Origin: Micromussa lordhowensis
Lineage: Eukaryota; Cnidaria; Anthozoa; Scleractinia; Lobophylliidae
Direction of reading: 5' to 3'
Length of the DNA stretch: 64,000 nt
NCBI GenBank assembly: GCA_964020085.1
Contig: OZ026605.1
Span: 7,219,828-7,283,827 of the forward strand
The notes beneath the pieces were generated by a model. That model was given only the letters and a program-made list of their open reading frames with translations. It did no database searches and had not been told where the DNA came from. The translations under genes and the position numbers were made by a program. Shown piece after piece: positions 21,783 to 34,700 of the stretch. The stretch's first letter is position 1; every line of letters starts with the position of its first letter.

Positions 21783-21936
21783 AGCGCCCCCTTTCACCCA
21801 GTGGTTCAAAAATGGTTCAAGTGGTTGTGGTGGCGCGGTGACGTCATCCTTTCTCGAACTTTTATTGGCGGCCATCTTGAAAAAGGGGCAAAAAGGGGTG
21901 GGGGGTGGATAACTCGGTACCCTACATACTACTCAC
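21783..21936 (-). repeat. Inverted-repeat arm, right copy
   Basis: It begins AGCGCCCCCTTTCACCCAGT and ends CTACATACTACTCA. It is the near-exact reverse complement of 2784-2936. Confidence 0.85.
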
Positions 21937-22193
21937 TGGGACTACAAATACATGTACGTGTGTTTGAGGACTGGCCAGATTGGACTAAGTCCATGTGCTG
22001 TACTTTTCAGAGTATTGCCCTGCTGTTGTTGGAGAATTAAATGCTGGGGTTTAACCCTGCTCTCAGCTAGAATATCCATCCAAGTTTGGGAGAAGTAGAA
22101 ATATACCTGAAGTTGCTTAATGCTACTAAATTTTAGCAACAAAAGTGAAGCTTTAACTTTTAACTTTAGCCCAGAAACAGACCACACACATCT

Positions 22194-22435
22194 GGGCCGG
22201 GTTGTTCGAAAGCCGGTTAACGCTAACCCAGGAGTAAAAGTTAATCGAAGCATTAATTTTCCTTGTATTAAAATGTATTTCGCTTCCTATTTTTTTGTTT
22301 AGTTTGAGATTATTCAAATTCAAAAGAGAAGGCCAAATAGTATAAACAGAAAACTTCTCCGAAAAGGTGCAAAACTGAAATCAAAATTCTCGATAACCCT
22401 GGTTTAGCTTAATCGGGCTTTGAACAACCTGGCCC
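22194..22435. mobile_element. MITE, ~242 bp, GGGCC(G/A)GGTTGTTC ends
   Basis: The left end GGGCCGGGTTGTTCGAAAGC mirrors the right end GCTTTGAACAACCTGGCCC, and AACGCTAACCCAGG mirrors CCTGGTTTAGCTT. This is a type I associate with coral genomes. Confidence 0.8.
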
Positions 22436-23065
22436 TGAGGGTTATCTGCCATGGAAACACAAGTGGAAATAGATGGTATATGTGCTTTAAGTTGGTATGA
22501 TTAGTGTGATCATTGACTTATTTTCACATTTTCTTGATGTATGAATCTTCCATGTTTTGATCAGTTTTTATAGATTTGAAATAAAGGTAATGAAATTGTC
22601 ATTTGTGCCTCTTTTCAATGTTTTTTATGTTCTCATTCAGTAAATTAAAACAGGAAATGTATGAAGATGAAGGAAATTTCATTTCATTGTTTGCATAAAT
22701 TCCACTACTCGAAGGAAAAAGCACTATTTAAAATGACATGTTGATTGGCTTGTCATAACTATGCAGGTGTTGTTTTCTGAAAAGTACTGAAAACAGTCCT
22801 CTCAAGCAGGGATCGTTCTGGTTTAAACCCTTTCATCCCTCTGGAAATTCCAGTTTTTGGTTCATACTTTAACAACTGTAGTTTTTGAGACCCCTTATGG
22901 AACTTCCAATAACCCGGCCAGATCAAACCCTTTTTGTGATGGGTACGGATGTTTTATGGAAGTTCACAGTGAGGAAATATCCAGAGTCCCTGATAGAGGA
23001 CACTATAAGTTATTCTCTGAGGTACTTAAGTGCATTTTGCTTTTGCGCGTCACCATCCAAACAAC

Positions 23066-23502
23066 AGCATTATGCCTAAAATTATGCTCGAGAAGTAGCA
23101 TTATGCTCGACTGATCTTGGTTGTATTTGTTGCCCTTTTCCATCCCTGGAGACAAAAAATACTTCCACAAGTCAGAAACACAACATTTTATTGCATCAGT
23201 TACAACTTGACAAGCAATAGACAACAAATAATGCCCAAAAGCACTCAAAATGTCTATTTCAATGGAACTCTCCATCGTTAGAATACACTTTAATCAGTTC
23301 AAAGCCTCGAAAGTAACCAAGCCTTTGAATATGTTAGAAATTCTTACTAAGAGCACTTAAAAGTGAAATTTCTCATTACAGTTAGAATATATTAATTTTT
23401 TATATTATTATTATTCTCTTTATCCTGAAAAAATGTCCATTATGCCGGCATTATGCTCGATGCTCGGACTAGCATTAAGCCCAAAATTATGCCGGCATAA
23501 TG
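23066..23502. mobile_element. Probable MITE with ATTATGC-rich ends
   Basis: Both ends contain several ATTATGCTCGA / ATTATGCCGGCATAAT phrases in opposite orientation. Boundaries are approximate and superfamily unassigned. Confidence 0.5.
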
Positions 23503-23526
23503 TATCTAATGTAAATAAACAAATGA

Positions 23527-25293
23527 TAAGGCAGATGGCCATTGCTAGAGCTTTGACTGGATTTAACGATCTTGGACGTTCGGTGACCCCAATGTTTCTT
23601 TCGATGGATCATTTTCTCTACTGATTTTCTACGTTTAGGGAAAAAAATGAAAAAAATCTATCGACTAGAAGTTGGAGTTTTGGCAAAATGAACCATCAAA
23701 TTCCGTTCTTAGTAGTTCTTCGTGCGTCTGTGCGGTGGTCTCAAATGCCTCTTAAAGGGTTAAATTTTGTGAAAACGTTAGTAAGATTTGGAATTATTTA
23801 CGCAGCAGACCCACTTCTACAAAATATGACTAAGATCGTTTGCCTCCGTTGACTCACCTTCGATATTTTAAACTATAAACCCCTGTAGACCGTGCTCGAT
23901 GATATGCGACAATTTGTCGAAATCAGTATAGTTTACCACACGCTTTATCTCTGAAACGAAGACGGTGACCCCCAAATTTTTCTGCATTTCTGGTACAAGT
24001 AACTCATTATCTGCCTGCAGTAAAAATTTAAAAAAATTCTATGGACTGGAAAAATTTCGCGCGAACGTCCTTAAGAGCTCTAATTATATCGAGGCTTGTA
24101 ACAAGATGATCCACATCTCAACACGTTTGCACTGACACTCATGTTTTGTAATATTTGAAAATACAGTGAAGCCTGTATTTATTTATTTATTTGTCTGTTT
24201 GTTTGTTTATTTATTTGTCTATTTATTTATTACGATTTCTACTACTACAAAGAATAAAAATAAGCCACATGGACGATTTGTAATAGAGGCAAAACCCCAT
24301 ATAAAAACAGACCACCAAAAGGGAAGGGGAAAAACGCTCACATGCATCAAATTATGACATATTCAGTTTTCTAGCTTTTGCCTTATAGGATTCACAGCGA
24401 GTGTGCAATGGTAGCTCATTCCACTTATGACAAAATGAGAATTTTAGGACATTAGTTTTAGCATATTTCTTTTTCAGAGTCATTCCATCATTTTCTGCAA
24501 GCAGCTACAAAAACACGGGGGGTAAAACAACTTTATAAACAGAGGGTTTACAAGCAAAGGGAAGACGTCTACAACTCAGTTATAACATCATCAGTGTCAA
24601 CGTCCTTGTGGATGTGCAGAATTGCTAAAGAGCCCAATCTCCCGTCTGTCATGGCACTTCGTAAAGGAGTTTTCAGTCTCTTCATACTGCTGAAGGTATG
24701 CTAAGCAGTGCAAGTTGACACGGGATAATACGTCAATAATGTTTCTTACGATAACTGCCGAAATTTATCGCTCTCCTTGCGCTGTGCAGACGACTGGGGA
24801 CGAGTCAGCTCTTGGACTTTGGCTTCACGTTTTTTGTCTCTATCTCGCGATGTCGACTTTGAATCTGCATGCCACTGCCTTTTAGTAGCTGTAGATGTCA
24901 TCAATGGCTTTCATGAAAAGATACTTACGAAACACACGGACAATTCCAAATCAAAACATCGGCAAGACTTTATGGTAACTTGCTGGGAATAAGAAAAATA
25001 TTTTTCCAGATTTCAGCTGTACATTACACACGGGCATACATGCGTTTGTGGACGATACGCCCCTGGCCTTCACTAGAAGAGGCATTATGAAATAACTGAG
25101 CCACTACGCGCACTCTCATTGGTCGATTTGCAAAAAATCAACTTCGAATCGATAGATTTGTTTCATTTTTTCGCTAAACGTAGAAAATCGGTAGAGAAAA
25201 TGATTCATCAAAAGAAAAAAAGGTACCCGAACGTCCAAGGTCGTTTTAAAATCCAGGCAAAGCTACATGTATAGTAATGGCTATCTGCCCTAT
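23527..25293. mobile_element. DNA transposon-like element, ~1.77 kb, inverted ends
   Basis: The left end (GGCAGATGGCCATTGCTAGA, then GATCTTGGACGTTCGG and TTTTCTACGTTTAG) is mirrored at 25163-25293 (CTAAACGTAGAAAA, CCGAACGTCCAAGGTCG, GCTACATGTATAGTAATGGC). The same end motifs bound 50108-51034. It carries no transposase frame and is interrupted by a LINE fragment at about 24170. Confidence 0.7.
24170..24560 (-). mobile_element. LINE 3' fragment
   Basis: The minus-strand frame WNELPLHTRCESYKAKARKL then stop resembles an RT C-terminus (WNxLP...SYKAxxRKL). It is followed by an (AAAT/CAAA)n tail at 24172-24232. It lies inside the inverted-end element at 23527-25293. Confidence 0.55.
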
Positions 25294-25429
25294 CATTGTT
25301 CATTTTATTACTTAGCGTTATTTAGCGATATTTAGCGTTATTTAGCGTTATTTAGCGATATTTTACCACATTTTCAGCTCCCAGAGGGTGGCGAAAACTC
25401 AGAATCAGATAAAACTTAGTTAAGCCGGC

Positions 25430-25815
25430 TTACTCACTTTCTCCAGTAAGTTTCTCGTTTTGTCATTAATTGTTCTTTTGTCCTTCAGCATTCTCTTTTC
25501 CGTTATTTCTTGGTTCCTTCGTTGCATGTTGTCGTGCCTTCGCTTCTCGATGTTCTTCGCTTCTTCTTTGTCTATTTTTCGGGTCATTTCTTTCTCTTTT
25601 CACGTTGTTCTTTGTTACTTCTCTGTCATTTTCTCGTGCTCTTTCTTACTTTCGAATTCTTTCTGGTTGTTCCTCGCTGGGTCTTATTCTGTTTTTTTCT
25701 TGCCCTTTCTTGCACCCTGTCTCCTCGAAGTTGAATTTACTATTCCCTTGTTGTCGACACAACTCAAGAGATACGTATATAGAATATTAAAGTTTGTCTT
25801 TTCTTCACACTAGCT
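25430..25815. other. Pyrimidine-skewed tract, probably non-coding
   Basis: The plus strand is TTCTTTC-rich, so all frames give hydrophobic (plus) or Lys/Glu/Arg-rich (minus) open stretches. The minus frames that look coiled-coil-like are each interrupted by stops. I do not support a gene. Confidence 0.5.
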
Positions 25816-25869
25816 GAATACAGGTTTAAAAGTCGTTTACTTATTTCCCGCCAAGAAACGCGGTTTGCC

Positions 25870-26330
25870 ACGGGCGTGCATTGAACGGCCTTCACACGGC
25901 AAACTGAAGTTGGCAAACCCGTGTTGCAACGTCAAACTCGCGTCGAATCACAACACATGCACGGTAATTTGTAGCATGGCCGCCATTAATTTCACTCACG
26001 TGATAACCGTGAAACAGAAGAAGAGCCATGGTTAGTAGTACTAACTATGGAAGAGCTAAGAAGAGAAGAGAAGAAACAGAAAGCGAAAGTAGAGGAAACC
26101 CAGTTTCTCCGCTTGCTCCTCCATTTTCGGCTTTTGCCTGTTTTTAGTATCATGAAACGTTAAAAGTGGCCTCTCGTTCATCTTGACTTGCGTTCGCCAT
26201 TTTGGAAAGTGCCACGCAAATAAATCAAGTGAATAGAGCGCGTGTTTTGGTTGGTTGACAGTTACCAACACGTGTTTGCCAATCGTTCACACCTCAGATG
26301 CGAGTTTACTAACACCACGAAGCTGGTAAA
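25870..26330. mobile_element. Possible DNA transposon remnant
   Basis: GGCAAACCCGTGTTG near 25913 and CAACACGTGTTTGCC near 26266 are inverted relatives, and both lie next to CTTCACACGG / GTTCACACC. The minus strand between them has a short Met-Glu-rich frame with no recognisable transposase. Low confidence in limits and class. Confidence 0.4.
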
Positions 26331-27697
26331 AAAGAAGGCGAGTTCCCGCTAAATAACCTGGCTAGCCACAGACATGTATCTTGTCACCCCTCCCCCATTT
26401 CAATGGTGGAAAGAATGGCGCGTTTATTATAAGATTTAGGGTCAGAACTAGAAGTTCGTCACTGATTTGGGGGGCGGGTGTAGGATTCGTTTTATTTCAG
26501 GCCAAATTCTGACAATCTCGGACAATTAAAATCAAAAATTAAGATCACCCTTCCCCCCCGCCCTCATTTCAATGATGGAAAAAATAAATGCGCGTTTTGG
26601 GTCCTGTTCTACCGACACACTGGCGGAATAACAATTGTACTGCCTTTGTTTAGCTGTTGCATATATTATTGGGTCTTCAGTGTGGATTATCGTGTACCGT
26701 TACACGTGGACAAAGCCCGTTTTGGGTTTAGGCCAGTTCATCATCGACTCGGTAGAGAGATAGTGTCTGGTTATATTTCTTATATTATTCTGACCAAGAT
26801 TGTAGCTTGCCATGGTCGTTAGTGCGTGGAAGAGGGCGGGGGGGGGGGGGGGGGGGGAGGAGAATCTCATTGTAAACAGCTTCATTTCCCTTGCATACAT
26901 CTTGCAAGCATTTTGTTTGAACGTGACTGCTACAGTGTTGTACAAATTTCCCCTCTCCCCACCAAAGTACAAGACTACACAGACAACAGCACCTCCACAG
27001 CAATGGCCAAGCCAAGGGTATAAAGTGACCCCTTCGGAAACTGTGTCTGTCAACTTTTTGTAGCTTTGTAGCTAGTTCCGATCCAGTTTAATAATACGAA
27101 AATGGCCTATTAACATTAACTACTCGAACCAGGCAACTTGGAAGATTAAATAAATCAGAATGTTACTAGAGAACAAAGGACTGGATAGACCGAGATCTTT
27201 TTGACAAATAAACCAATAACATTGAAGAATACAAACAATAGTTTGTAACAAAATTGAAAACCCAACAAAGTGCAAGGTTTTGCAAACCTCTCGGGAAACT
27301 TTGCCATTTGAAAAGGTTAGCTTTGAACCTTAATTTTGTACGCTTTTAACAGTTACCGTTAAGTTGTCAAAAAATGAGTTTTCATGCGTTATTAAATCCT
27401 TTCGAAATCACTAGTTACCCTGGTAATGTGATTGGTTCTCAGTGGTGCAATTTATTCACGAATCTTTTGCTCTAAATCACATCTTTTTCTCAGCCAATGA
27501 GAATGGGACAGTAAAACAAAACCACCAATCAGGTTTTAAGGCTTTTTTAAACTCACCAATCACATTGCAGGAAAATAAAAGACAAAAAAGCCATTGTTTG
27601 GCAATTTTGGCAACTTGGTTCAATAAATGTTGGTCCTGACCAAAATCTTTTTCTTGTATTTAGGCTATTAAATTGTGTGATTTAAAAATGGATCTAA

Positions 27698-27846
27698 TAA
27701 AGTGGTAATTGAACTTCGGGTCAATTTTGATCTGAAATCATGCTTGTGATTTCAAATCAAACTTGCGCTGCACGCTCAGTCGATTTTGAAATCGTGTATT
27801 ATTTCAGACCAAATTGCACAACCCGAAGTTCAATTACCATTATAAA
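27698..27846. mobile_element. MITE, ~149 bp, GGTAATTGAACTTCGGGT TIRs
   Basis: GGTAATTGAACTTCGGGT near 27704 is the reverse complement of ACCCGAAGTTCAATTACC at 27821-27838. The interior (TCTGAAATCA ... TGATTT) is itself partly palindromic. It lies just outside the caprin 3' end. Confidence 0.85.
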
Positions 27847-28040
27847 TTTTTTGAGCAAGATTTAAAATTATGATAATTTGCATCAAGGACTGAAGTGTGT
27901 ATATAACATGGAGGAGTTGATAGCATTTATGCTTTTTTGTCAAACACATAGTGGTTAGCTTTATTTAAGTTGGCCTGGTTCGAGCAGTCAAACTGTAACA
28001 ATATGACTACTCCAAACAAAATTCAATACACCAAAGCTGC

Positions 28041-28046
28041 TTTATT
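28041..28046 (-). other. Poly(A) signal AATAAA, caprin gene
   Basis: The plus-strand TTTATT lies about 710 bp past the caprin stop codon and defines a plausible 3' UTR end. Confidence 0.6.
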
Positions 28047-28755
28047 TTTTTACATAACAATACTATGTCACAATAGGAAGTCCTTTCTCCTGCATCGCAA
28101 CTGCTTTCAACAAAACAAAACAATCACAACAACAAAACCAGAAGAAAACCAGGCATTGCCAACAGCAGAATCAGTTTACTCATGTATGGCCAGTTAATAA
28201 CCTATTGTACTGACCGTAATAAACGTATTCCTTGTTGATGCACAGGTTCTGGGGTGCGTGATATCGGATATCAACACCATACAGTTTAATAATTTTTGAC
28301 AAGTTGCTTATAACGCTTCAGTCTGTTTCTTCAATTCATAGCAAGCACATGAAGAAAAGCACAACTCGTTCTTCATGTACTTTTCAATTTCAACATCATT
28401 GTTCTTCGGGTAGCCAAACTACTCCCATCAATGCAAGCAGACAAAATATAAATTCTTTCTGAAGATTCCCTGCAAGGTTTTTTCCAACAGAAAAGCATTA
28501 TTTTCCATAGCCTACGAGGGATGAAAATCGTGACTACACTCCAGGGAGAAATAACGTGCAAGATTATGGTCATTCATCTTTACCAGTCTCTTGCTAAACT
28601 ACCATGAGAGAGTTGATAGTGTCACACTTATTACATGCACAGGATCCTCAAGCTTGTAACTAGGTCAGTTCTCGTAACTTTATGCCAAAAGCTCCATCAA
28701 AATCTTCCTAACTCTCTGAAGATTGTTTGTAAATTTAACCGCACTCAAGCAGGTA

Positions 28756-31700
28756 CTACTGCGGGGGCCCTCCCCCGCGTCGGCCACCACGGTCGCCTCG
28801 TGGGCCACCTCTTGGTCCTCCGCGAGATCCCCTTCCAGAAGGTCCTCCATATCTCTGCTGATTATCCTGTGAGATTGAGTAACACAAAAAATTACAAGGA
28901 ACAAACATCTGTAAAGTCTGTAAAGAATACCCCAGGACAAAAGTCACTACCCAAGATTAGGTTTGAACGTGTAACTTGACAAGTTAATGAGCAAGAAAAA
29001 TGAAAACTGATGTCTGCATACCTGTTGCTGTCCATATCCACCTCCTCTTCCACCACGGGGAGGCCCACCATATCCACCTCTGCCACGCCTATTCCCCCTC
29101 TCTCCAGGAGGCCCTCCTCTACGATTATAGCCGTCACCTCTGCGGAATCCACCTCGACCACCGCGTCCCCCACGTGAAAAGCCATTAGAATGATGCACTG
29201 TGTCAAAACCCGCTAAAACAGGAGATTCAGTGTAAATCACCAACTTACTCAAGATATATAAAACAATCCACATACTGTATACAACAAGTTGATGATTTTT
29301 GCAGGGCCAAAAAAATGTATACCAAAAGGAGGGATCTCTTTTTCACATGAAGCTTTATTTAAACATGAAGCTTTGTTTACACATGAATGACGTGTCACCA
29401 CACCCCAAGGGCTACTGTAAATTACAAGCATCTTGGCCTTAACTGTCTTCCAGTTAGAGGAAAATGACATACTTGATTGGAAAACTGTTACTTCTGGCAT
29501 GGTGGCATAAACTATTGCTTAGATACATGTGCCATTTACTGAAGCCACTGACTTGCATAGACACACGATAACATTATTAGTTGCAATATCCTATTTCGGG
29601 ATGTTTCATATTAATTTATTATATTTTCCAAGAAAATAAAATAAATATAGGAAGGAATGATCTGTTCTAAATCCTTTCATGATGCAATTTCCTGTATTTT
29701 GTGACATCTTGAATAAATGTGCTGTAACTTCAAATAATATGTAACTTCAAATCACTTACCAGTGTCATCTCCTTCATGATCAACAGCTGTCCCGTCACCC
29801 CCCTGTTCAACCCAACCTTGATCTGCTCCCGAAGCACCAAACCCAGTGTTCTCAGGGGGGGCTCCTTCATTTTGTTCAACAGGTGTGGGTGGTTCTGCTA
29901 CAGTTTGAGGTTTGGTTTCCACTTCTGATTCACTGAGAAAGTTCAGGCCATGCTCGTTAGATGTAAAGGTTGCCACATTTCCTCCTTCGTTAGTATTAGA
30001 CGTTGCGGTGTTTCCGTTCACATGGGTGTCCGAGGCTCCATTAGTTGATTCTACAGTCTGGTTCTATTACAAGTCAAGATTAGAGACAGGTCATAAAGTG
30101 AAGGTGCAGATGGGTTGGTAAAATTAGGGGGGTGGGTCAAAAAAAAAACATGCAATAGAGAGGGAGTGGGTCATGTGCAAAACAAGCTTTGATCTGATCA
30201 TCAAGGAAGTGCATTTACACCCACAATAATTTTATGAGTTTGAATTATAACTTTAAAAAAGGTTCCAAGACAGATTTGATTTTTCCAGGTTTGGGGGCGA
30301 ATATTGAAAGGAGATGAAAGTTGTTCGAAACATCTACAAACTGACCAGATGAAAATCAGAACACGACATCTGTAATGTTCTGAATGGCTAATTTAGACGG
30401 TACATACGGTCACTTTGCAACATTGAGACATGAATTGTTTCATATCACACGCTTACACAGGGTTGTCAAAATAAGCCGGTAACTGGTGCATTTCACCGGC
30501 TATTTTGAATATTGCGCCGGTTACTCCAAATGTTAGTAGGTCAGTTCTGAGCGTAATATTGGAGAAATAAAATGGAAATGGCCACCTACTCTTTGGATGA
30601 AACCTGCTACTCAAAAACCTACTGACAACCCTGCTTACATGTACAATTGTGGAAAAACACAAAATATGTAACTTGTAAGATTTTGAAATGTTACTTTACA
30701 ACAATGTGGAGTTGATCTCACTAAGGAGAATTAAGACCCTGAACTACAAAGCTGCAATGTGCACAGTACTATAATAGTAATCTGCATAGTACACTTACTT
30801 GAGTTGGCTGGGCAGTATCATCTACAGATTCTTCCTGATTCTCGTCATCTTCACCTTCTACAGCAGCTTCTTCTTCCTCTCCTTCCCCCTCCTCCTCGTC
30901 ATCACCATCATCTTGTTCTTGCTCAAAATAGTCACATTTCTTGATTGATGCAACCGATTCATTGAGTGATTTGTCTAGCGAAAGCTAAGGAAGGGGCTTT
31001 AAAGCCAAGGGAAACATCATTATGTTATTCTTTGAGAGCTAACAACTAAATAAAGACAAATTGCAAGCCCTTTAGTTGGGAGGATTCACTATTGAAAGGA
31101 TTTTTTTGTGTCCAAGATTCAGGCAGGAGTCGTATTATCGAAACTTGAAATAAAATTTCCAGTGTCACGCATCTACATTATGCCACAGAGGTTTCATTTC
31201 GGGCCGGGTAACAGGACATTTGACCGGCTGTGAGAATGATTATACCTGCCTGGTTTGACCATCTAGAGGAAAGTTCAGTTCAGAACGTTTGCCCTCCTGC
31301 TGAGAACTTCAATGAAACCCTTGTATACAGGGACTATACTTTCACGACTGTGACAGAATATCATTCAAAACAACAGAACAGTGAACTTTAGTGGAAAATC
31401 GATTGCACAAATTTTACAAAAGGATACATGTTGTCCCTACTACTGTCTCTGAACTGGCCTCCAAAAACTTCACAATATGCTGACTGGCTGCCATCTGCTG
31501 TTCCTTCATTGGTTCATCTCCATCTGCATTCGGGGTTATCAGCTTGTAAAACTCGTCAATTTGAACAAAACGTTCCTCTGACACAACCTGGAAAATTAAG
31601 ATCACATTGTGAGATCTTGTTTACACAAAAATTACACTCCCTTGTATTGATTATCTGCTGAATTCTAGCATGAGGAAAGTTCTAAACCACGATTACGCTG

Positions 31701-34700
31701 CTAAAATTATTGAAAGCTGGAAAAATTATCATGAGTTCCCCCAAAAGACATGTTTAACACAGTGTCTACCGAAGAAACTTGACAGAGCTCACAAAACTTT
31801 TCCCACACCGTCAACAAATAGCAAAAAACAATACAGAGGAATCCTTTAAATTTTCATAACACACTTACAAATGTACTCCTTGAACCTGAGATGTCGCAGC
31901 TCTAATAAGCATGTAATTCTTTTTGGCATGTCATTGTGTGGCAGCTGTTTTTGTTTCAGGGCTAGGCGGATTGTTTCTGTTGTTTCAAGTTCAAGTTAAG
32001 TCAAGTTTACTGTGTATATACACTTAGCTTTTGTGAGGACAGTCTTGCTTGTTAGTATGCAAGTATAACACAGAAAGTAAAAGTAACAATAACAAAATTG
32101 AGATACCTATCAACAAGTAGCTAAGATAATATAAGATTAAAATGTAAGATTTAAAATTTTTACATAGGACTAGATATAACTTTTCATAAAATGAGATTAA
32201 ACTAAGACTAATTAATAATACAAGGTATTATAAAGTTTAACGATGTATAAAGTTTAACGATCATAACAGACCTGACAAGTCTAATTATGTAATAGTATTT
32301 TTAAAAACCTTGAAAGATCGAATAGTTCCATATGGGTCAGGTATTAAGTTCCATAGTTCTCCACAATTTTAAACCATAAGTTTGTTCTCTCACAGGGTAT
32401 CAAGCCATTCCTGTGAGACCTTCCGAGCGCAGCTACCAAACCTGAGCTATCTGACCCCCTCATGTTGCAAGCCAATGGCAAGGATGACAAAATAATTAAA
32501 CAAATCACTTACCACAGCTCCGTTAGTACCATTCAAAAAGTCCACCCGCACATCCTCTGAAAGGTTGTCCATTAACGATTGTAGTTCAAGCACCTGACAC
32601 ACCTTAGAGATGTCACCATCACGCTGAGCTGCAATCATGGCTGCTTGATCACGCTTAGCCATCTTCTTCTGGAGCTTTGCATGCTAGAGAAAAAGAATTT
32701 CATCCCGTGTCAATAAACTAAACACTGATCAACTGCTTGATATTTCTTTCATAAAAAAATAACATTAAATAGTCAAGGAAATTGTATGGTAAGCTCGTTT
32801 TCTAGCAATCTCTCAAGTCCGATCTACGTTCCTACCCGAGAAGGGACGGCTAGGCGAATAAGGGGCAAAACATGTCTTTGACATAAATTCAAGCTTTTGG
32901 TCACAAGAAATGTTATCTACCTGACAATAAAGAGACAAGCCCACGTGACACCAATGGCTTGTGCAGTTTGTGAAGTCTCTTTCAAAATGTGTCAATGCCA
33001 AGAAGATGCTTTATAAGAAACAGGAAAAATTAACAGGAAAATGTATGGTTTCAGAAAAATTTTAACTGCCTCCGAGTCGCATGCATCTCATCTGTAGGCC
33101 AGATGGTATGAGGTGCCATTACCGCCAAAATTCAGCCCTCCCAATTTTTGTAAATGGTGCCTTTATTTTTGTAAATGGTGCCTTTCGTTTTTGTAACTGA
33201 TGCCTATATTTTTGTAAATGGTGCCTTTCGTTTTTGTAAATGGTGCCTTTCGTTTTTGTAAATGGTGCCTTTATTTTTGTAAATGGTGCCTTTCGTTTTT
33301 GTAAATGGTGCCTTTATTTTTGTAAATGGTGCTTTTCGTTTTTGTAAATGGTGCCCTATTTGTTCAGAGGTCTGGTGACAACATCAGATGACCTGACCAA
33401 GAAAGACTAATCAAAGGGCAAATTTCAAAATGGCCGACTGTGCGGAAGGTCTTCGTAACCGGCCGTCGATAAAACCTGGAACATGGAACATCCCGGAACA
33501 TGCCGGAACATTTCGGAACATCCCGGAACATCGAATAATTATAATAATTATGAGAAATATATGTAAAATTAGGGTTTTTTTAACTGAATTGAGGAGGGGA
33601 GGGATAGGGAGCATTGGTATTCATTCAGCTTTCCACAATGAGTGCAGGCTCTTCTTCTTTCCCGCCAATTCCACGTTGTTTACCTCACCTTCGAAATTCC
33701 TCTCATTTCTTCAAAATCTGAGGTGTTCGTCTGAACTTATTGTCAAGTCACACCAGTAGCCATTAATATTGTAGTTTTGTTACTTCGTGTTGCAAAAGGC
33801 TATCCCCAGTTTTCGCGCTCTTCGCTAGGAACGCCTGGCACTATAGCCTCCCACGCAGACGCTCTCAGAGGTTCGTCACGCGTTCCTTTCCCACGTGAGG
33901 AAGGAACGCGCGACGAGCCCATAACAGCGTCTGCTTGGGAGGCTACTGGCACTATGACCCACCAATTCAGCCTCCCACGCAGCGCAGACGATGTCAGGCT
34001 TGTCACTCGTTCCTCTCCACTCCACGAGGAACGCGTGGCGAGGCTTACACCTTTCCGGAAGCTCGAGTAACAAGCAATTTTATAGACATAACAAAATTAA
34101 TCATCAGAGCTCGAGTAGTCCGATCTATTTTAGACAAGAAACGCAACGTTAAAGAGTTTTTATTTCTATCTCATGGGCCCACATGGGAAGAACCATTTCT
34201 TCATGAGAACTCGTGTATACACATATCTTTAAATTGACGTAATGAATTAAATAAAGACATGAACATTGTATACCATAGGCTACCATATTTTTTGGTCTGG
34301 TTGAAGCGTTCGAAGGCCACCGTCTTGGTTTTCAATGAAGAACGAAATCTTCGTTTTTTTTCTTTGTGTGTGTGTTTTCTTTTCTTTATATATGTATTCT
34401 GAGCTGATACCTGCTTAATTTTGTTATATTTAAGTAAAAAAACCTAATTTTACATATATTTCTCATAATTATTATAATTATTCGATGTTCCGGAATGTTC
34501 CGGCATGTTCCATGTTCCGGGTTTTATCGACGGCCCTTCGTAACCTTGTGTTGCGGGAAATTGAAAGTATTTCTTGTATCTTGGAAGGCCCTTCACAAAT
34601 GTTCGATGTTCAAGAAGCACTTTACATTCTGTGATTAGACTTCCGGAGGGTGTTTTGTTTACCGGGACCTTTCCATATTAATGCATGACTGGCTCTGAAC

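Larger units (their letters stand above)
21937..28040. other. Repeat-rich intergenic stretch
   Basis: Apart from the elements listed separately I see no host exon in this 6-kb stretch. A ~190-bp-spaced imperfect direct repeat (ATTTCAATGRTGGAAA) occurs at about 26396 and 26568. A 20-G homopolymer spans 26838-26857. D-amino-acid oxidase N-terminal exons were looked for here and not found. Confidence 0.5.

Noticed and set aside
2784..21936. A single 19-kb autonomous transposon bounded by the inverted arms
   Set aside because: No transposase or target duplication was seen, and the interior next to the two arms is different. Kept only as one hypothesis in the findings.
25460..25813. 117-aa hydrophobic ORF resembling a membrane protein
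   Set aside because: It arises from a TTCTTTC-rich tract. Other frames are equally open, and the minus frames that look coiled-coil-like contain stops.
26700..27063. Overlapping ORFs rich in Pro/Gly
   Set aside because: They are produced by the 20-base G homopolymer at 26838-26857 and have no domain.
33777..34073. Overlapping ORFs on both strands in the foldback MITE pair
   Set aside because: Palindromic DNA gives mirrored open frames; no domain is present.
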